The notes: generated by a model not told the origin, from the letters alone. Positions 16,263-26,017 are shown, numbered from the stretch's first letter. The stretch is 32,299 nucleotides of DNA from Acidobacteriaceae bacterium (GCA_030040935.1 JASHSG010000028.1:1-32299), one strand, 5' to 3'. Numbers and translations are program-made.

Positions 16263-19115
16263 CTAGAAGGTGGTGGAGATGGTGAGCCGGAAGGTCTTGC
16301 GCGGCTCGCGGAAGATGTCCTGCGCGCCGTAAGACTGGATGGCTTCCTGATAGGTGTAATCGCCGGCGCCGCCGGGCGGGAACATGTCGCGGGTAATGAG
16401 CTCCGCCGAGCAGCTCAACTGCTTCTGGCCGAGGTTCACGTCGTTGCAATAGGGCGTTTCATAGAGGCGGAGGGGGTTATAGGCATAGTAGAGGCGGAAG
16501 GGCGCATTAATGACCGGCATAATGACCGAGAGCTCGGTTCCCAGGGACATGCGGGGAACAAAGTTGGTGCCGGCCACGGGATGAATATCTTTGCGGAAAC
16601 CGACCTCTGAGCCGGGAATGCCGCCCTGGCACGATCCGTTGTTGTAGACCGGGCAGCCATAGAGAGGTTGCGTGAGGCTGGCAAAGCCCTCGGGGCTCTG
16701 CTTCAACTGGCCGTGATTGGTCGCGACGTCGATGCCGAAGTCATCGAAGAAGGAGAACATGAAGGGCCCCACCACGGGAATGCGGTACTCGGCGTTGGCA
16801 GTCAAGTCGGTATCGCCGCCAATAGAGGCGACGCCGTAAACGGGGAGCGGGACCTGGATGCACTGGTTGTCCTGGGGATTGGTGGGGTCGCGGGGCACGC
16901 AACTGCCGTCGGGGTTGTCGAGTTGGAAGTTAACGCGAGTAGGCACATAGCCATAGGGAGTGGCGCCGCGGACGTCAAAGCCGCGCAACTCCATTTCGCC
17001 GCCCGCATAGAAGCGGTTGTTGGGAGGAGCCACATCGCCGCCGTAGCCCTGAATGTATCCGAGCTGGGCACGGAGGCCGAGCACGTTGCGCCCGTCCTTG
17101 GCGAACTTCAGGTAGTGCATGGGGATGAATTGCTTGTACGCGACCACCGGGTTGACATAGCGGACGCTGCCCCAGATACCCGATGTCTGCACAAATGCGG
17201 TGTATTGCTTGCCATCGCGGGGACGGATGGGATTGCTGACGGTGTCGTAGGTGTAGGTGAGCGAGATATTGCTGTTGATAATGCCCGCCAGCGGGTTCGA
17301 CCCCTGTACCCCGGAACGGAAGGCGATGGTCTGGAAAAAGGTCGAAGAGGCGGTGCTGAAGGCCGTAATGGTGGACTTGGTGAGCGAGTAGGTCATGCCC
17401 ACGCGCTGGAACGCATGCCTCTTGAGGGGATAGCTGAGTGAGAAATTGAGGCCGTCGGATCCGACGTTGTAGTTCTGCGTCAGCGATTTCTCGGCCGCGG
17501 ATAAATTAAGCGAGGCGCCGGTGGTGGCCTGGTAGTTTTTGGCGGCGTTGTAGTCCTGCTTGTTGTTGAAAACCTGGAATCCCATGTTGACGGGGCGGTT
17601 GCGAAAATACGGCTGCGTGAAGCCGAAGAGGAAGGTGCGGCTGATGCTGCCGAGGTTGGCCTGCAGACTGAGAGTCTCGCCCAGCCCGAGAAAGTTGTTG
17701 GTGGAGTAATTTACGCCCAGGAAGGCGCCGGAGAGCCCACTGACGCCGCCATTGAGCCCAATGGAATTCTTGCCCTTCTCCTTGACCTTCAAGAGCAGCT
17801 CGACGGTGCCGTTATCGGGATCCTGGTGGGCCTCAGAGTCCTGATCGACCTTGAGGGGCTCGAAGTATTCGAGCTGATTGAGGCGCAGCAGGCTGTACTC
17901 CCACAGCTGCGAGTTGTAGACCGAACCCTCATCCAGCAGCAGCTCGCGGCGGATCACGCGATCGCGGGTGATGGTGTTGCCTTGGAACTCGATACGCGAG
18001 ACGAAGAACTGCTTACCCTCGTCGATGTCGATCTTCAGCGAGACGGTTCTCTTCTCGTCGTCGTAGACTTCGGCGGGGATGGCGCCGAAGTTGATGTAGC
18101 CGAGGCCCCCGTAGGCCTTTTTGAGGTTGTCGAGGCCCTTGCTGATCTCGGTGGCGTTGAACCAATCGCCATCCTTGATGGGGAAGGTGGAGCGCAGGGC
18201 TTTCATGTTGGTGATCTGCTTGTTGCCAGTGAAGGTAATGGTGCCCAGGCGATAGCGTCCGCCTTCTTCAATGGTCATGGAAATGTCGATGCGCTTGCCG
18301 GTGCGCGGCCTGAACGTGAACCAGTTGAGGCCACCCTCGTCGCGAATCTGGGTTTTGGGCTGTTCCACCGCGGCGCTGGCATATCCCTTGTCGCGGTAGG
18401 CCTGGCGAACGCGCTCCGTGTCTTCCTCGAGCTTGGAGGAGTCGTAGGTCTGGGGAAAGAGGTCTTCGAAGACGATGGAATAGGGGATGCCGATGGGCTT
18501 GAGGTTCTTCATGGAGCGGCGCAGGTAGAGGGCGCTCAGATGCTGATTGCCCACAAAGGTGATTTTGCCCACCTTCACGACGGGGCCTTCCTTGATGTTG
18601 AAGGTAACCTGGACCGAAGCCGGAGGAACGGTCTTGACGTCGGTTCTGACGGTCGCGAACTGGTGGCCATGCTCAGCCAGCAGCTCCTTGATGACGGTTA
18701 CGGCGTGCGTGATCCGGGTGGGGTCGTACTGGCTCTCCACCGACAGGCCCACCTTGTCTTTCTTGAAGGCATCGAGGATGTCGGAGTTGGTGACGGAGTT
18801 GTTGCCCTTATAGATGATGTCGCGGATGGTGGGCTTCTCGCGGACAAACACGTCGAGGATAACGCCTTTCTCGGAGTCCTCGCGCTCGATGCGCAGATCC
18901 TCGAAGTAGCCGGTATTCCAAAGGGAATTGAAGTCGCGCTCGATAGAGACCGGGTCGTAGGTGTCACCCGGATGCGTAAACATGCGGGCAAGGATGGTTT
19001 CCTTGGGAATGCGCCGGTTTCCGATCACGCGAATCTGGTCGATGGTGTCGGAAGTCTGCGCAAACGCCGCACCCGCGCACGACACCAGAGCGGCCAGGAT
19101 GAGGACACGCGCCAT
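16263..19115 (-). CDS. bamA: Outer-membrane protein assembly factor BamA
   Basis: BamA inserts beta-barrel proteins into the outer membrane. The 950-residue product begins with a signal peptide (MARVLILAALVSCAGAAFAQ) followed by POTRA repeats, the first starting IDQIRVIGNRRIPKETILAR. A C-terminal surface-antigen barrel spans roughly the last half. The barrel has the conserved loop-6 motif as ELRGFDVRG, and the protein ends FRLTISTTF, the aromatic C-terminal signature of outer-membrane barrels. It is somewhat longer than E. coli BamA (810), mainly in the barrel loops. The start is uncertain: a GTG at 19166 would give a longer, more basic leader (VKNRRTSLS...). Two Skp-family chaperones lie downstream, the usual genomic partnership. 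Confidence 0.95.
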   Translation of the reverse strand: MARVLILAALVSCAGAAFAQTSDTIDQIRVIGNRRIPKETILARMFTHPGDTYDPVSIERDFNSLWNTGYFEDLRIEREDSEKGVILDVFVREKPTIRDIIYKGNNSVTNSDILDAFKKDKVGLSVESQYDPTRITHAVTVIKELLAEHGHQFATVRTDVKTVPPASVQVTFNIKEGPVVKVGKITFVGNQHLSALYLRRSMKNLKPIGIPYSIVFEDLFPQTYDSSKLEEDTERVRQAYRDKGYASAAVEQPKTQIRDEGGLNWFTFRPRTGKRIDISMTIEEGGRYRLGTITFTGNKQITNMKALRSTFPIKDGDWFNATEISKGLDNLKKAYGGLGYINFGAIPAEVYDDEKRTVSLKIDIDEGKQFFVSRIEFQGNTITRDRVIRRELLLDEGSVYNSQLWEYSLLRLNQLEYFEPLKVDQDSEAHQDPDNGTVELLLKVKEKGKNSIGLNGGVSGLSGAFLGVNYSTNNFLGLGETLSLQANLGSISRTFLFGFTQPYFRNRPVNMGFQVFNNKQDYNAAKNYQATTGASLNLSAAEKSLTQNYNVGSDGLNFSLSYPLKRHAFQRVGMTYSLTKSTITAFSTASSTFFQTIAFRSGVQGSNPLAGIINSNISLTYTYDTVSNPIRPRDGKQYTAFVQTSGIWGSVRYVNPVVAYKQFIPMHYLKFAKDGRNVLGLRAQLGYIQGYGGDVAPPNNRFYAGGEMELRGFDVRGATPYGYVPTRVNFQLDNPDGSCVPRDPTNPQDNQCIQVPLPVYGVASIGGDTDLTANAEYRIPVVGPFMFSFFDDFGIDVATNHGQLKQSPEGFASLTQPLYGCPVYNNGSCQGGIPGSEVGFRKDIHPVAGTNFVPRMSLGTELSVIMPVINAPFRLYYAYNPLRLYETPYCNDVNLGQKQLSCSAELITRDMFPPGGAGDYTYQEAIQSYGAQDIFREPRKTFRLTISTTF

Positions 19116-19302
19116 GCTGCCCAGCGCTGAAGCGGCCGCGGAGAGGGAAGTGCGCCTGTTCTTCACCGGGTATGAGGCCTTCGGCGAACACAAAAACCTT
19201 TTCGTGCCATGTTTCGGGTTCACGGGAAGAATTTGCACACCCTCATTCGCTCGAAATCCGGTCTTTCCACGAAGATTTTGATCGTTCCTAACGGAAAGAT
19301 CG

Positions 19303-19332
19303 ATTCTACAGGACCGCGCCCACCCTGCCCAA
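19303..19332 (-). promoter_or_regulatory. Candidate sigma-70 promoter of bamA
   Basis: On the minus strand TTGGGC is followed after 18 bp by TAGAAT, 188 nt before the ATG at 19115 (137 nt before the alternative GTG). The match is moderate. Confidence 0.4.
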
Positions 19333-19445
19333 ACTCTGCGGACCCAAAAACGGCGGATCGCCGTTGGGGAGCGACGCGGGCGTTGACGACAGGCCCGCGA
19401 CCGAATCCACAACACAGATTCCCAGCCCTGCCCGGCGCCACGGGC

Positions 19446-19477
19446 CGGGATGAATTCTTTTTCGAGAATTCATCCCG
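19446..19477. repeat. Perfect 13-bp inverted repeat with 6-nt loop
   Basis: CGGGATGAATTCT (19446-19458) is exactly complementary to AGAATTCATCCCG (19465-19477), with the loop TTTTCG between. It lies about 114 bp upstream of the candidate bamA promoter and 394 nt before the RND permease. It is not followed by a T-tract on either strand, so a plain terminator is unlikely; an operator, a structured RNA element or a dispersed palindromic repeat are possible. Confidence 0.8.
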
Positions 19478-19871
19478 CAGTCGACCGGAGCCAGGCGCGC
19501 CGCAATGCCGGGTAAGCTGTTCCGCACCCGGCGATATGCTCCTTAGACGCGCGCAGCGCGATGAGGACAGCCTGACTCAAGCCGCCGGTCTCGATGGCCA
19601 AACCGTTTCCGTCGAGCGGGCATCTTATGTGCATGGGGCCAGTTGGAGCGATGGGATTCGTTCTCATCTTCTTTCTCGATCAGCTACCATAGTATGTTCA
19701 ATGAAATGCCTGGCCGGAGTTACACTTCGGTGCAGTCCGGCGGGGTACCCGAGGAGCGGGCGGGCGCAAAACAGAGCTTAAACCGGCCCCGTACGCGGCT
19801 GCGGTCGATGGCGGGTTCGCAGGTCGCCCAAGCGCCGTTAAGACGCCAGCCCAGGAGCGAATACCAGTCCT

Positions 19872-22800
19872 ATGATGTGGATTGTCCGGCTTGCGCTGCG
19901 GCGGCCTTATACCTTTGTCGTCTTTGCAGTGCTGATCCTGATCCTGGGCGTCTACAGCATTGCGTCGATGCCGACGGACATCTTTCCCAACATCGATATT
20001 CCGGTCATAACGGTGGTGTGGAACTTCGCGGGCCTTTCGGCGGACCAGATTGCCAACCGCATAGTGACCAACGCCGAGCGCGGCATGACGACCACGGTCA
20101 ACGACATCGACCACATCGAGTCGCAATCGCTGGTGGGCGTTGGGATCATCAAGATTTTCTTCCATCCCCACGTCAATATCGGGGAAGCCGTGGCCGAGGT
20201 GACGGCAATCAGCCAGGTGCAACTGCGCTCGCTGCCTCCGGGGACAACGCCGCCATTCATCATCCAATACAACGCCTCCAGCGTTCCGATTTTGCAACTT
20301 GGCCTGTCGGGTCCCGGCCTGGACGAAGCGCAATTGAACGACATTGCCACGCAGACCATCCGCATTCAGATGGCCACCGTGGAAGGAGCGCAGACGCCGT
20401 TCCCCTACGGAGGCAAGCAACGCGAGATTATGGTGGATCTGAACCTGCAGGCGCTGGAGGCCAAGGGGCTCTCTCCGACCGATGTGGTCAACGCCATTAC
20501 GTCGCAAAATGTGATCGCGCCCTCGGGAACCATCAAGCTCGACCGCTTCGAGTACCAGGTGGAGAGCAATTCCGCTCCGTCGCTTCTCGAAGCATTGAAC
20601 AACATGCCCGTCAAGACGGTGAATGGCGCGGTAGTTTATATCCGCGATGTGGCGCACGTGCGCGACGGCAGCCCGCCGCAAACCAACATCGTCCGGGTGG
20701 ACGGCCGGCGCGCCATTGTGATGAACGTCATGAAAACCGGGTCGGCCTCAACCCTGGACATCATCGAAAACGTGCGCAGGATCATCTCCAGCCCGAGCCT
20801 GAAGGGCCAGCTGCCTGCCCAGCTCAGAATCGCGCCGCTGGCCGATCAGTCGATCTTCGTGCGGAGCGCCATAAGCGGCGTGGTGCGCGAAGGCATCATT
20901 GCAGCCTGCCTGACCGCCATCATGATCCTGGTCTTTCTGGGCAGCTTCCGCTCCACGCTGATCATCGCGGTTTCAATACCTCTTTCGATTCTTTGCTCGC
21001 TCATCTCGCTCTACGCGCTTCACGAGACCATCAACATCATGACCCTGGGCGGTCTGGCTCTGGCGGTGGGAATCCTGGTGGACGACGCTACGGTGGAGAT
21101 CGAAAACATCAACCGCAATCTGGAAGCGGGCAAGGAGATCGAGCAGGCGATTTTGGACGGCGCCGCCCAGATTGCGACACCGGCATTGGTATCGACGCTG
21201 TCGATCTGCATCGTCTTCGTCCCCATGTTCCTGCTCAGCGGCGTGGCGCGCTACCTGTTTGTGCCGCTGGCCGAGGCGGTGGTCTTCGCCATGCTGGCCA
21301 GCTATCTGCTTTCTCGCACCGTGGTGCCAACCATGGCCAGGTACATGCTCAGGGAGCACGATGACGCCGAGATTTACAAGAAGCGATTGAGCCGCAATCC
21401 CCTGGTCCGGTTTCAGTTGGGTTTCGAGGCGCGCTTTGAGGCTTTCCGCCAGGGATATCTGCGCATGCTTACCCTGTGCGTCGATCACGCGGGAGCGTTT
21501 TTGATTGCCTTCCCGGCGCTTGCTTTGATTTCGCTGGGATTGACGCCGTTCCTGGGGCAGGACTTTTTCCCTTCGGTTGACTCGGGCCAGTTCATGATTC
21601 ATGTGCGCGCGCACACCGGCACGCGCATCGAGGAAACCGCGGCGCTCTGCGACCACATCGAGGGAACGATCCGGCAGGAGATTCCGGCGGGTGAGCTGGC
21701 AACGATCCTCGACAATATCGGCTTGCCCTACTCTTCGCTGAACCTCTCTTACTCAACCTCAGCGCCGGTGGGTCCGTCGGATGCGGATATTCAGGTGCAG
21801 CTGAGCAGGAAACATCATCCGAGCGCGGCGTATATCGAGCGATTGCGCGAAGTTCTGGCGCGAGACTATCCGGGCGTGACGTTTTACGTGGTGCCCGTGG
21901 ATATTGTGACCCAGATTCTCAATTTCGGGCTGTCGTCGCCCATCGACATTCAAATCATCGGCCCCGATCTTTACGCCAACCGCGCGCTGGCCGAGCGCAT
22001 GCTCAACGAGGTCCGCTATGTTCCGGGAGCAGCCGATGCGCGCATTCAGCAGCCGTTCAACTATCCCAACTTCACGGTGAACGTTGATCGCACGCGGGCC
22101 GCGAGCACCGGTCTCACGGAGCAAAACGTCGCCCAGAGCATGCTGGTGGCGCTGAGCGGCAGCTTTCAAACCAGCCCGAACTTCTATCTCGATCCGCGAA
22201 ATGGAGTTTCGTACAACATTGCTATCCAGGCGCCGCAATACCGGCTCGATACGATGGCGGCGTTTGAAAGCCTGCCCATCACGAGTTCAGCGACCGACGC
22301 GGCCATGACGGAACCCTCTACGAGCACTTCGACGGGAGCGCCGGGAGCGGCCCCGCTGGGCAGCGTCGCTCCGGCGGAAGCGTCCGGCGCTACGACCGCG
22401 GCGCCCGGGGCGCCAAAACCGGTGCAGGTGCTGAGCAACGTTGCCGACATTGTCCCGGGCGCCGAGCAGGGCACCATCAGCCACTACGATGTGCAGCCGG
22501 TGATCGACATTTACACCAACGTGGAAGGCACCGACCTAGGCACAGTGACCCGGGCCATGGAAAGGATAGTGGCCAGGCACGAGAAGGATCTGCCCCGCGG
22601 CTCGCAGTTCATTCTGCGCGGGCAGAGCGAGACGATGTACCGGTCGTATTTCGGCCTGTTGAGCGGGCTGGCCTTCTCGATCCTGCTCGTCTATCTGCTC
22701 ATCGTGGTCAATTTCCAGTCGTGGCTCGATCCGTTTCTGATCATCGCGGCGCTGCCTGCCGCGCTGGCAGGAATCGTCTGGTTTCTGTTTCTCACCGGGA

Positions 22801-23216
22801 CGCGGCTTAGCGTGCCGGCGCTGACGGGAGCGATCATGTGCATGGGCGTGGCCACCGCCAATTCGATCCTGGTGGTAAGTTTTGCGCGGGAGCAATTGGA
22901 AATCCTTGTGGGCGATGCGCGCCGCGCGGCGTTGAACGCGGGCTTCGTCCGGCTGCGTCCGGTGCTGATGACGGCACTGGCCATGATCATCGGCATGGTG
23001 CCCATGGCGCTGGGGCTGGGCGACGGCGGCGAACAGAATGCGCCGCTGGGACGCGCCGTCATCGGGGGGCTGCTGGTGGCCACTGTGGCAACGCTATTCT
23101 TTGTGCCAACTTTCTTCTCTTTCATTCACGGCCGGCTCGAGCGCCGACACGAGCGCGAGCTCGATGATCAATCCGATGCCGCTCAATTCGACGAATTCGA
23201 CGCCAGACCGGAGTAG
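19872..23216 (+). CDS. RND efflux permease, HAE1/AcrB superfamily
   Basis: The 1114-residue inner-membrane protein has the RND plan: TM1 near residues 13-31, a large periplasmic loop, TM2-6 near 338-490, a second periplasmic loop, and TM8-12 at the end. The TM4 aspartate pair of the proton relay is present (ILVDDATVEIEN, D404-D405). At the place of AcrB Lys940 in TM10 the sequence is GVATANSILVVSFARE, with Ala996 instead of Lys. The second periplasmic loop carries a low-complexity Ala/Thr/Ser/Pro insert at about 804-850. It is the first gene of a permease-adaptor-outer-membrane-factor operon and should drive drug or lipid-like substrate export by proton motive force; the substrate is unknown. 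The start MMWIVRLALRRPYTF is typical, though AGGAG is 14 nt away. Confidence 0.94.
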   Translation: MMWIVRLALRRPYTFVVFAVLILILGVYSIASMPTDIFPNIDIPVITVVWNFAGLSADQIANRIVTNAERGMTTTVNDIDHIESQSLVGVGIIKIFFHPHVNIGEAVAEVTAISQVQLRSLPPGTTPPFIIQYNASSVPILQLGLSGPGLDEAQLNDIATQTIRIQMATVEGAQTPFPYGGKQREIMVDLNLQALEAKGLSPTDVVNAITSQNVIAPSGTIKLDRFEYQVESNSAPSLLEALNNMPVKTVNGAVVYIRDVAHVRDGSPPQTNIVRVDGRRAIVMNVMKTGSASTLDIIENVRRIISSPSLKGQLPAQLRIAPLADQSIFVRSAISGVVREGIIAACLTAIMILVFLGSFRSTLIIAVSIPLSILCSLISLYALHETINIMTLGGLALAVGILVDDATVEIENINRNLEAGKEIEQAILDGAAQIATPALVSTLSICIVFVPMFLLSGVARYLFVPLAEAVVFAMLASYLLSRTVVPTMARYMLREHDDAEIYKKRLSRNPLVRFQLGFEARFEAFRQGYLRMLTLCVDHAGAFLIAFPALALISLGLTPFLGQDFFPSVDSGQFMIHVRAHTGTRIEETAALCDHIEGTIRQEIPAGELATILDNIGLPYSSLNLSYSTSAPVGPSDADIQVQLSRKHHPSAAYIERLREVLARDYPGVTFYVVPVDIVTQILNFGLSSPIDIQIIGPDLYANRALAERMLNEVRYVPGAADARIQQPFNYPNFTVNVDRTRAASTGLTEQNVAQSMLVALSGSFQTSPNFYLDPRNGVSYNIAIQAPQYRLDTMAAFESLPITSSATDAAMTEPSTSTSTGAPGAAPLGSVAPAEASGATTAAPGAPKPVQVLSNVADIVPGAEQGTISHYDVQPVIDIYTNVEGTDLGTVTRAMERIVARHEKDLPRGSQFILRGQSETMYRSYFGLLSGLAFSILLVYLLIVVNFQSWLDPFLIIAALPAALAGIVWFLFLTGTRLSVPALTGAIMCMGVATANSILVVSFAREQLEILVGDARRAALNAGFVRLRPVLMTALAMIIGMVPMALGLGDGGEQNAPLGRAVIGGLLVATVATLFFVPTFFSFIHGRLERRHERELDDQSDAAQFDEFDARPE

Positions 23217-23222
23217 GCGATT

Positions 23223-24464
23223 ATGACTCAGGAACCGAATCAAAATTCTCAACCCGCTCGAGCGCACCTCGATCACGCTCCGGAGGCCGCTCCTCTTTCG
23301 CCGCGCAATGCACTGGTGGGAGTGGCCGCAGTTTTGTTCATCCTGGCGGTGCTCGCAGCAGCGGGAATCATTCGCCGCTGGCATTCGAGCACCGTTCTTG
23401 CCCAGCGGACCGATGCTCTGGCCCCGCCCACGGTGACGCTGGCGCCGGCAAAGGCCGGAGCTCCGATTGAGACGCTTGTGTTGCCCGGCAACGTGACCGC
23501 GTTTACCGATTCGCCGATCTACGCCCGCACCGACGGGTACCTCGACCACTGGTACGCGGACATCGGCGCGAGAGTGAAGAAGGGCGAGCTGCTCGCGGTG
23601 ATCTCCACGCCGGAGCTGGACAAACAAGTAACGCAAGCTCAATCCGACCTGGCTACTGCAGAAGCGAACGCCAACAACGCGCGCATTCAGGCGGAGCGGT
23701 ACTCGGACCTGGTGAAATCGAACGCCGTCTCGCAGCAGGACACCGACACCTTCGTGAACCAGGCTGCCGCCACAGCATCAGCGGTCAAGTCGGCCCAGGC
23801 CAACCTCGACCGCCTGATTGAAATGCAATCGTTCGAGAAGGTTTATGCGCCGTTCGACGGCGTGGTGACGGCGCGCGAGGTGGATACGGGCCAGTTGATC
23901 AGTTCAGGTTCCGGACAGAGCGCCGGCACGGAGCTGTTCCACATGCAGGCGCTCCAGATGTTGCGCGTGTACACCGACGTGCCGCAGCTTTACTCGGAAA
24001 CCATGAAGCGTGGAATGAAAGTCGAGCTCACCTTCCCCGAGTACCCTGGGAAGACTTTTACGGGTATCCTCGTGCGTACATCTGACGCCATCGATCCCGT
24101 GAGCCGCACGCTGCTGGTAGAGGTGGACCTGGACAATCGTAACGGCCAGCTGATGCCCGGAGCGCTGGCGCAGGTTCACTTCAAAGCGCAATCCGCTCGG
24201 CCGGCCTGCATCGTACCCGCTTCAGCTCTGATCTTTCGACGGTCCGGGATGCAGGTGGCGACTGTCATCCGGGGCGGCGGCGGGACCTTCGCGCACCTGG
24301 TTTCTGTCGTGATCGGCGAAGACGACGGGGCTACGGTCGAGATCGTCAGCGGCCTCAATCCCGGCGATGAAGTCATCCAGGACCCACCCGACTCGCTCAT
24401 CGACGGAGAAAAGGTGACGGTGGAATCGTCTGAACGCGCATCGTTCGGCGGAGGGGGAATTTGA
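23223..24464 (+). CDS. RND periplasmic adaptor (membrane fusion protein, HlyD/AcrA type)
   Basis: The 413-residue product has a single membrane segment near residues 30-48 and no lipobox. A lipoyl-like half motif follows (ARTDGYLDHWYADIGARVKKGELL), then an alpha-helical hairpin of about 100 residues (KQVTQAQSDLATAEANANN onward), the second lipoyl half (YAPFDGVVTAREVDTGQLI) and beta-barrel and membrane-proximal domains. It would link the permease to the outer-membrane channel. It begins 7 nt after the permease stop, and its stop lies just before the ATG of the channel gene, so the three are one operon. A Gly-rich GGGGI end is unremarkable. Confidence 0.93.
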   Translation: MTQEPNQNSQPARAHLDHAPEAAPLSPRNALVGVAAVLFILAVLAAAGIIRRWHSSTVLAQRTDALAPPTVTLAPAKAGAPIETLVLPGNVTAFTDSPIYARTDGYLDHWYADIGARVKKGELLAVISTPELDKQVTQAQSDLATAEANANNARIQAERYSDLVKSNAVSQQDTDTFVNQAAATASAVKSAQANLDRLIEMQSFEKVYAPFDGVVTAREVDTGQLISSGSGQSAGTELFHMQALQMLRVYTDVPQLYSETMKRGMKVELTFPEYPGKTFTGILVRTSDAIDPVSRTLLVEVDLDNRNGQLMPGALAQVHFKAQSARPACIVPASALIFRRSGMQVATVIRGGGGTFAHLVSVVIGEDDGATVEIVSGLNPGDEVIQDPPDSLIDGEKVTVESSERASFGGGGI

Positions 24465-24466
24465 CC

Positions 24467-26017
24467 ATGGCGGAGCGGCCGCCAAATAATCGTGCACCGT
24501 TGCCGCGCGCAGTTGGCCGGCTTGTATCGTTGTTGGCTGGCGGGGTCTCCAGGGACGTCCTCACCAGGGCGGCTTGTTCCGCAGTTTTCTGCCTTTTTAT
24601 TGCCGGCTGCAAGCCTGTGGGCCCGAGCTACAACCGCCCCGGCTACGACGCGCCGGCTATTTACAAGGAAGCCGGCGCGACGAGCGTTGCTGTCCCACCC
24701 CCGAATCCGCAAGGCGGAGCATGGCAGCCGGCGAATCCCTCCGACGGAATGTTGAAGGGCAAGTGGTGGGAGATTTACCAGGACCCGCAGCTCAACCAGC
24801 TTGAAGAGCGCATCGACTCGAATAATGCGCAGCTTCGCCAGCAAATGGAGCTCTACCTGGCCGCCGAAGACGAGGTGCGAGCCGTGCGCGCCAATCTGTA
24901 TCCCACGCTCACGGCCGGTCCTTCGATCAGTCGCGACCGCGTTTCCGCGAACCGGCCGCTGGCTACCCCGGGCAGCACCACCACTTACGGCGACTTCGTC
25001 ATCGCGGGCCAGGCCAGCTGGGAGCCGGACTTCTGGGGCCGCGTTCGCCGCACGGTGGAACAGGCTCGCGCCAACGCCCAGGCCGACGCCGCCGACGAGG
25101 CCAACGCGGCTCTCACGCTCCATGCGGAGATGGCCACCGACTATTTCGCTTTGCGCGGGCTCGATTCCCAGGTCAAGCTTCTGAACGACACGGTGACGGA
25201 CCTGGAGCACCAGCTGGACCTGACCGAGCGGCGTTTTCACGGCGGGGTGGCTACCGAAGTGGATGTGGCACAGGCACAAACGCAGCTTGAAACCGTCCGC
25301 GCCGAGCTCGTCGACCTGGGCGTGGCGCGCGCGCAGTACGAGCACGCCATCGGGACTCTGGCCAACTTGAATCTTGCCGGGTTCAACATTCCGCCGTCGC
25401 CGCTCGACCTCAAGCTGCCGCAGGTTCCGCTGGGCGTCCCGTCGCAACTTCTTGAGCGGCGGCCCGACATCGCGCAGGCCGAGCGTCTGGCCGCCGCTGC
25501 CAACGCGCAGATCGGCATCAACATCGCCGCGTTCTATCCGGCGATCACGCTGGGCGGTACCGGCGGCTTTGAGAGCACCAACCCCGGGAACTGGATTGAA
25601 GGCTCGAGCTCGCTGTGGAGCCTGGGCGCACAAGCCACGGAGCTGCTGTTCGACGCGGGCCAGCGCCACGCGCTGACCGACGCTGCGCGGCATGACTACG
25701 AGGCTCAGGCCGACGGGTATCGCAATGCCGTCTTTCAGGCTTTCGACGACGTGGAGGACCAGCTTGCGGCGCAGCGCATCCTGGAGCAGGAAGCGACCGC
25801 CGAGCAGCGCGCGGTCGACGCCGCGCGGCATTCCTTCGACCTGTCAAATACGCGCTACAAAGGCGGCGCCACAAGTTACCTGGAGGTGCTGACTGCCGAG
25901 CAGACGCTGTTGCAGGACCAGGTGACAGCGATTAATATCGTGAGCCGCCAATTTGCCTCGAGCGTGAGCCTGGTGCGCGCGCTGGGCGGCGGCTGGGACC
26001 GGACGCAGCTGCCCTAA
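24467..26017 (+). CDS. Outer-membrane efflux lipoprotein (NodT/OprM family)
   Basis: The 516-residue product has a lipoprotein signal with lipobox FIAGC (Cys48), preceded by an unusually long N-terminal region of about 30 residues. The mature start CKPVGPSYNRP is the classic OprM/NodT sequence. Two outer-membrane-efflux repeats follow, with long helices and the conserved LDLKLPQVPLGVPSQLLERR and PDIAQAERLAAANAQIG-like segments (near residues 310-350; the latter reads LAAAANAQIG). It forms the trimeric channel of the tripartite pump. I use the ATG at 24467, with GGAGGGGG 8 nt upstream; a TTG at 24461 would be too close to that site. Confidence 0.94.
   Translation: MAERPPNNRAPLPRAVGRLVSLLAGGVSRDVLTRAACSAVFCLFIAGCKPVGPSYNRPGYDAPAIYKEAGATSVAVPPPNPQGGAWQPANPSDGMLKGKWWEIYQDPQLNQLEERIDSNNAQLRQQMELYLAAEDEVRAVRANLYPTLTAGPSISRDRVSANRPLATPGSTTTYGDFVIAGQASWEPDFWGRVRRTVEQARANAQADAADEANAALTLHAEMATDYFALRGLDSQVKLLNDTVTDLEHQLDLTERRFHGGVATEVDVAQAQTQLETVRAELVDLGVARAQYEHAIGTLANLNLAGFNIPPSPLDLKLPQVPLGVPSQLLERRPDIAQAERLAAAANAQIGINIAAFYPAITLGGTGGFESTNPGNWIEGSSSLWSLGAQATELLFDAGQRHALTDAARHDYEAQADGYRNAVFQAFDDVEDQLAAQRILEQEATAEQRAVDAARHSFDLSNTRYKGGATSYLEVLTAEQTLLQDQVTAINIVSRQFASSVSLVRALGGGWDRTQLP

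Larger units (their letters stand above)
19116..19871. other. Divergent intergenic region between bamA and the RND operon
   Basis: These 756 nt hold no supported gene. They carry a candidate bamA promoter (19303-19332) and a perfect 13-bp inverted repeat (19446-19477). The RND side has no convincing promoter; a TAGTAT near 19691 lacks a -35 partner. No TetR- or MarR-type regulator gene is present, although such regulators often sit beside efflux operons. Confidence 0.5.

Noticed and set aside
17826-19130. Plus-strand open frame of 434 codons
   Set aside because: It is antisense to bamA, with the repetitive Val/Asp/Gly composition typical of a GC-rich shadow frame.
19643-21364. Plus-strand open frame of 573 codons at the start of the RND gene
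   Set aside because: It is out of frame with the RND permease, which has strong homology, and its product is Arg/Gly/His-rich shadow sequence.
24176-25831. Minus-strand open frame of 551 codons
   Set aside because: It is antisense to the adaptor and outer-membrane factor genes and has no signal, motif or ribosome-binding site.
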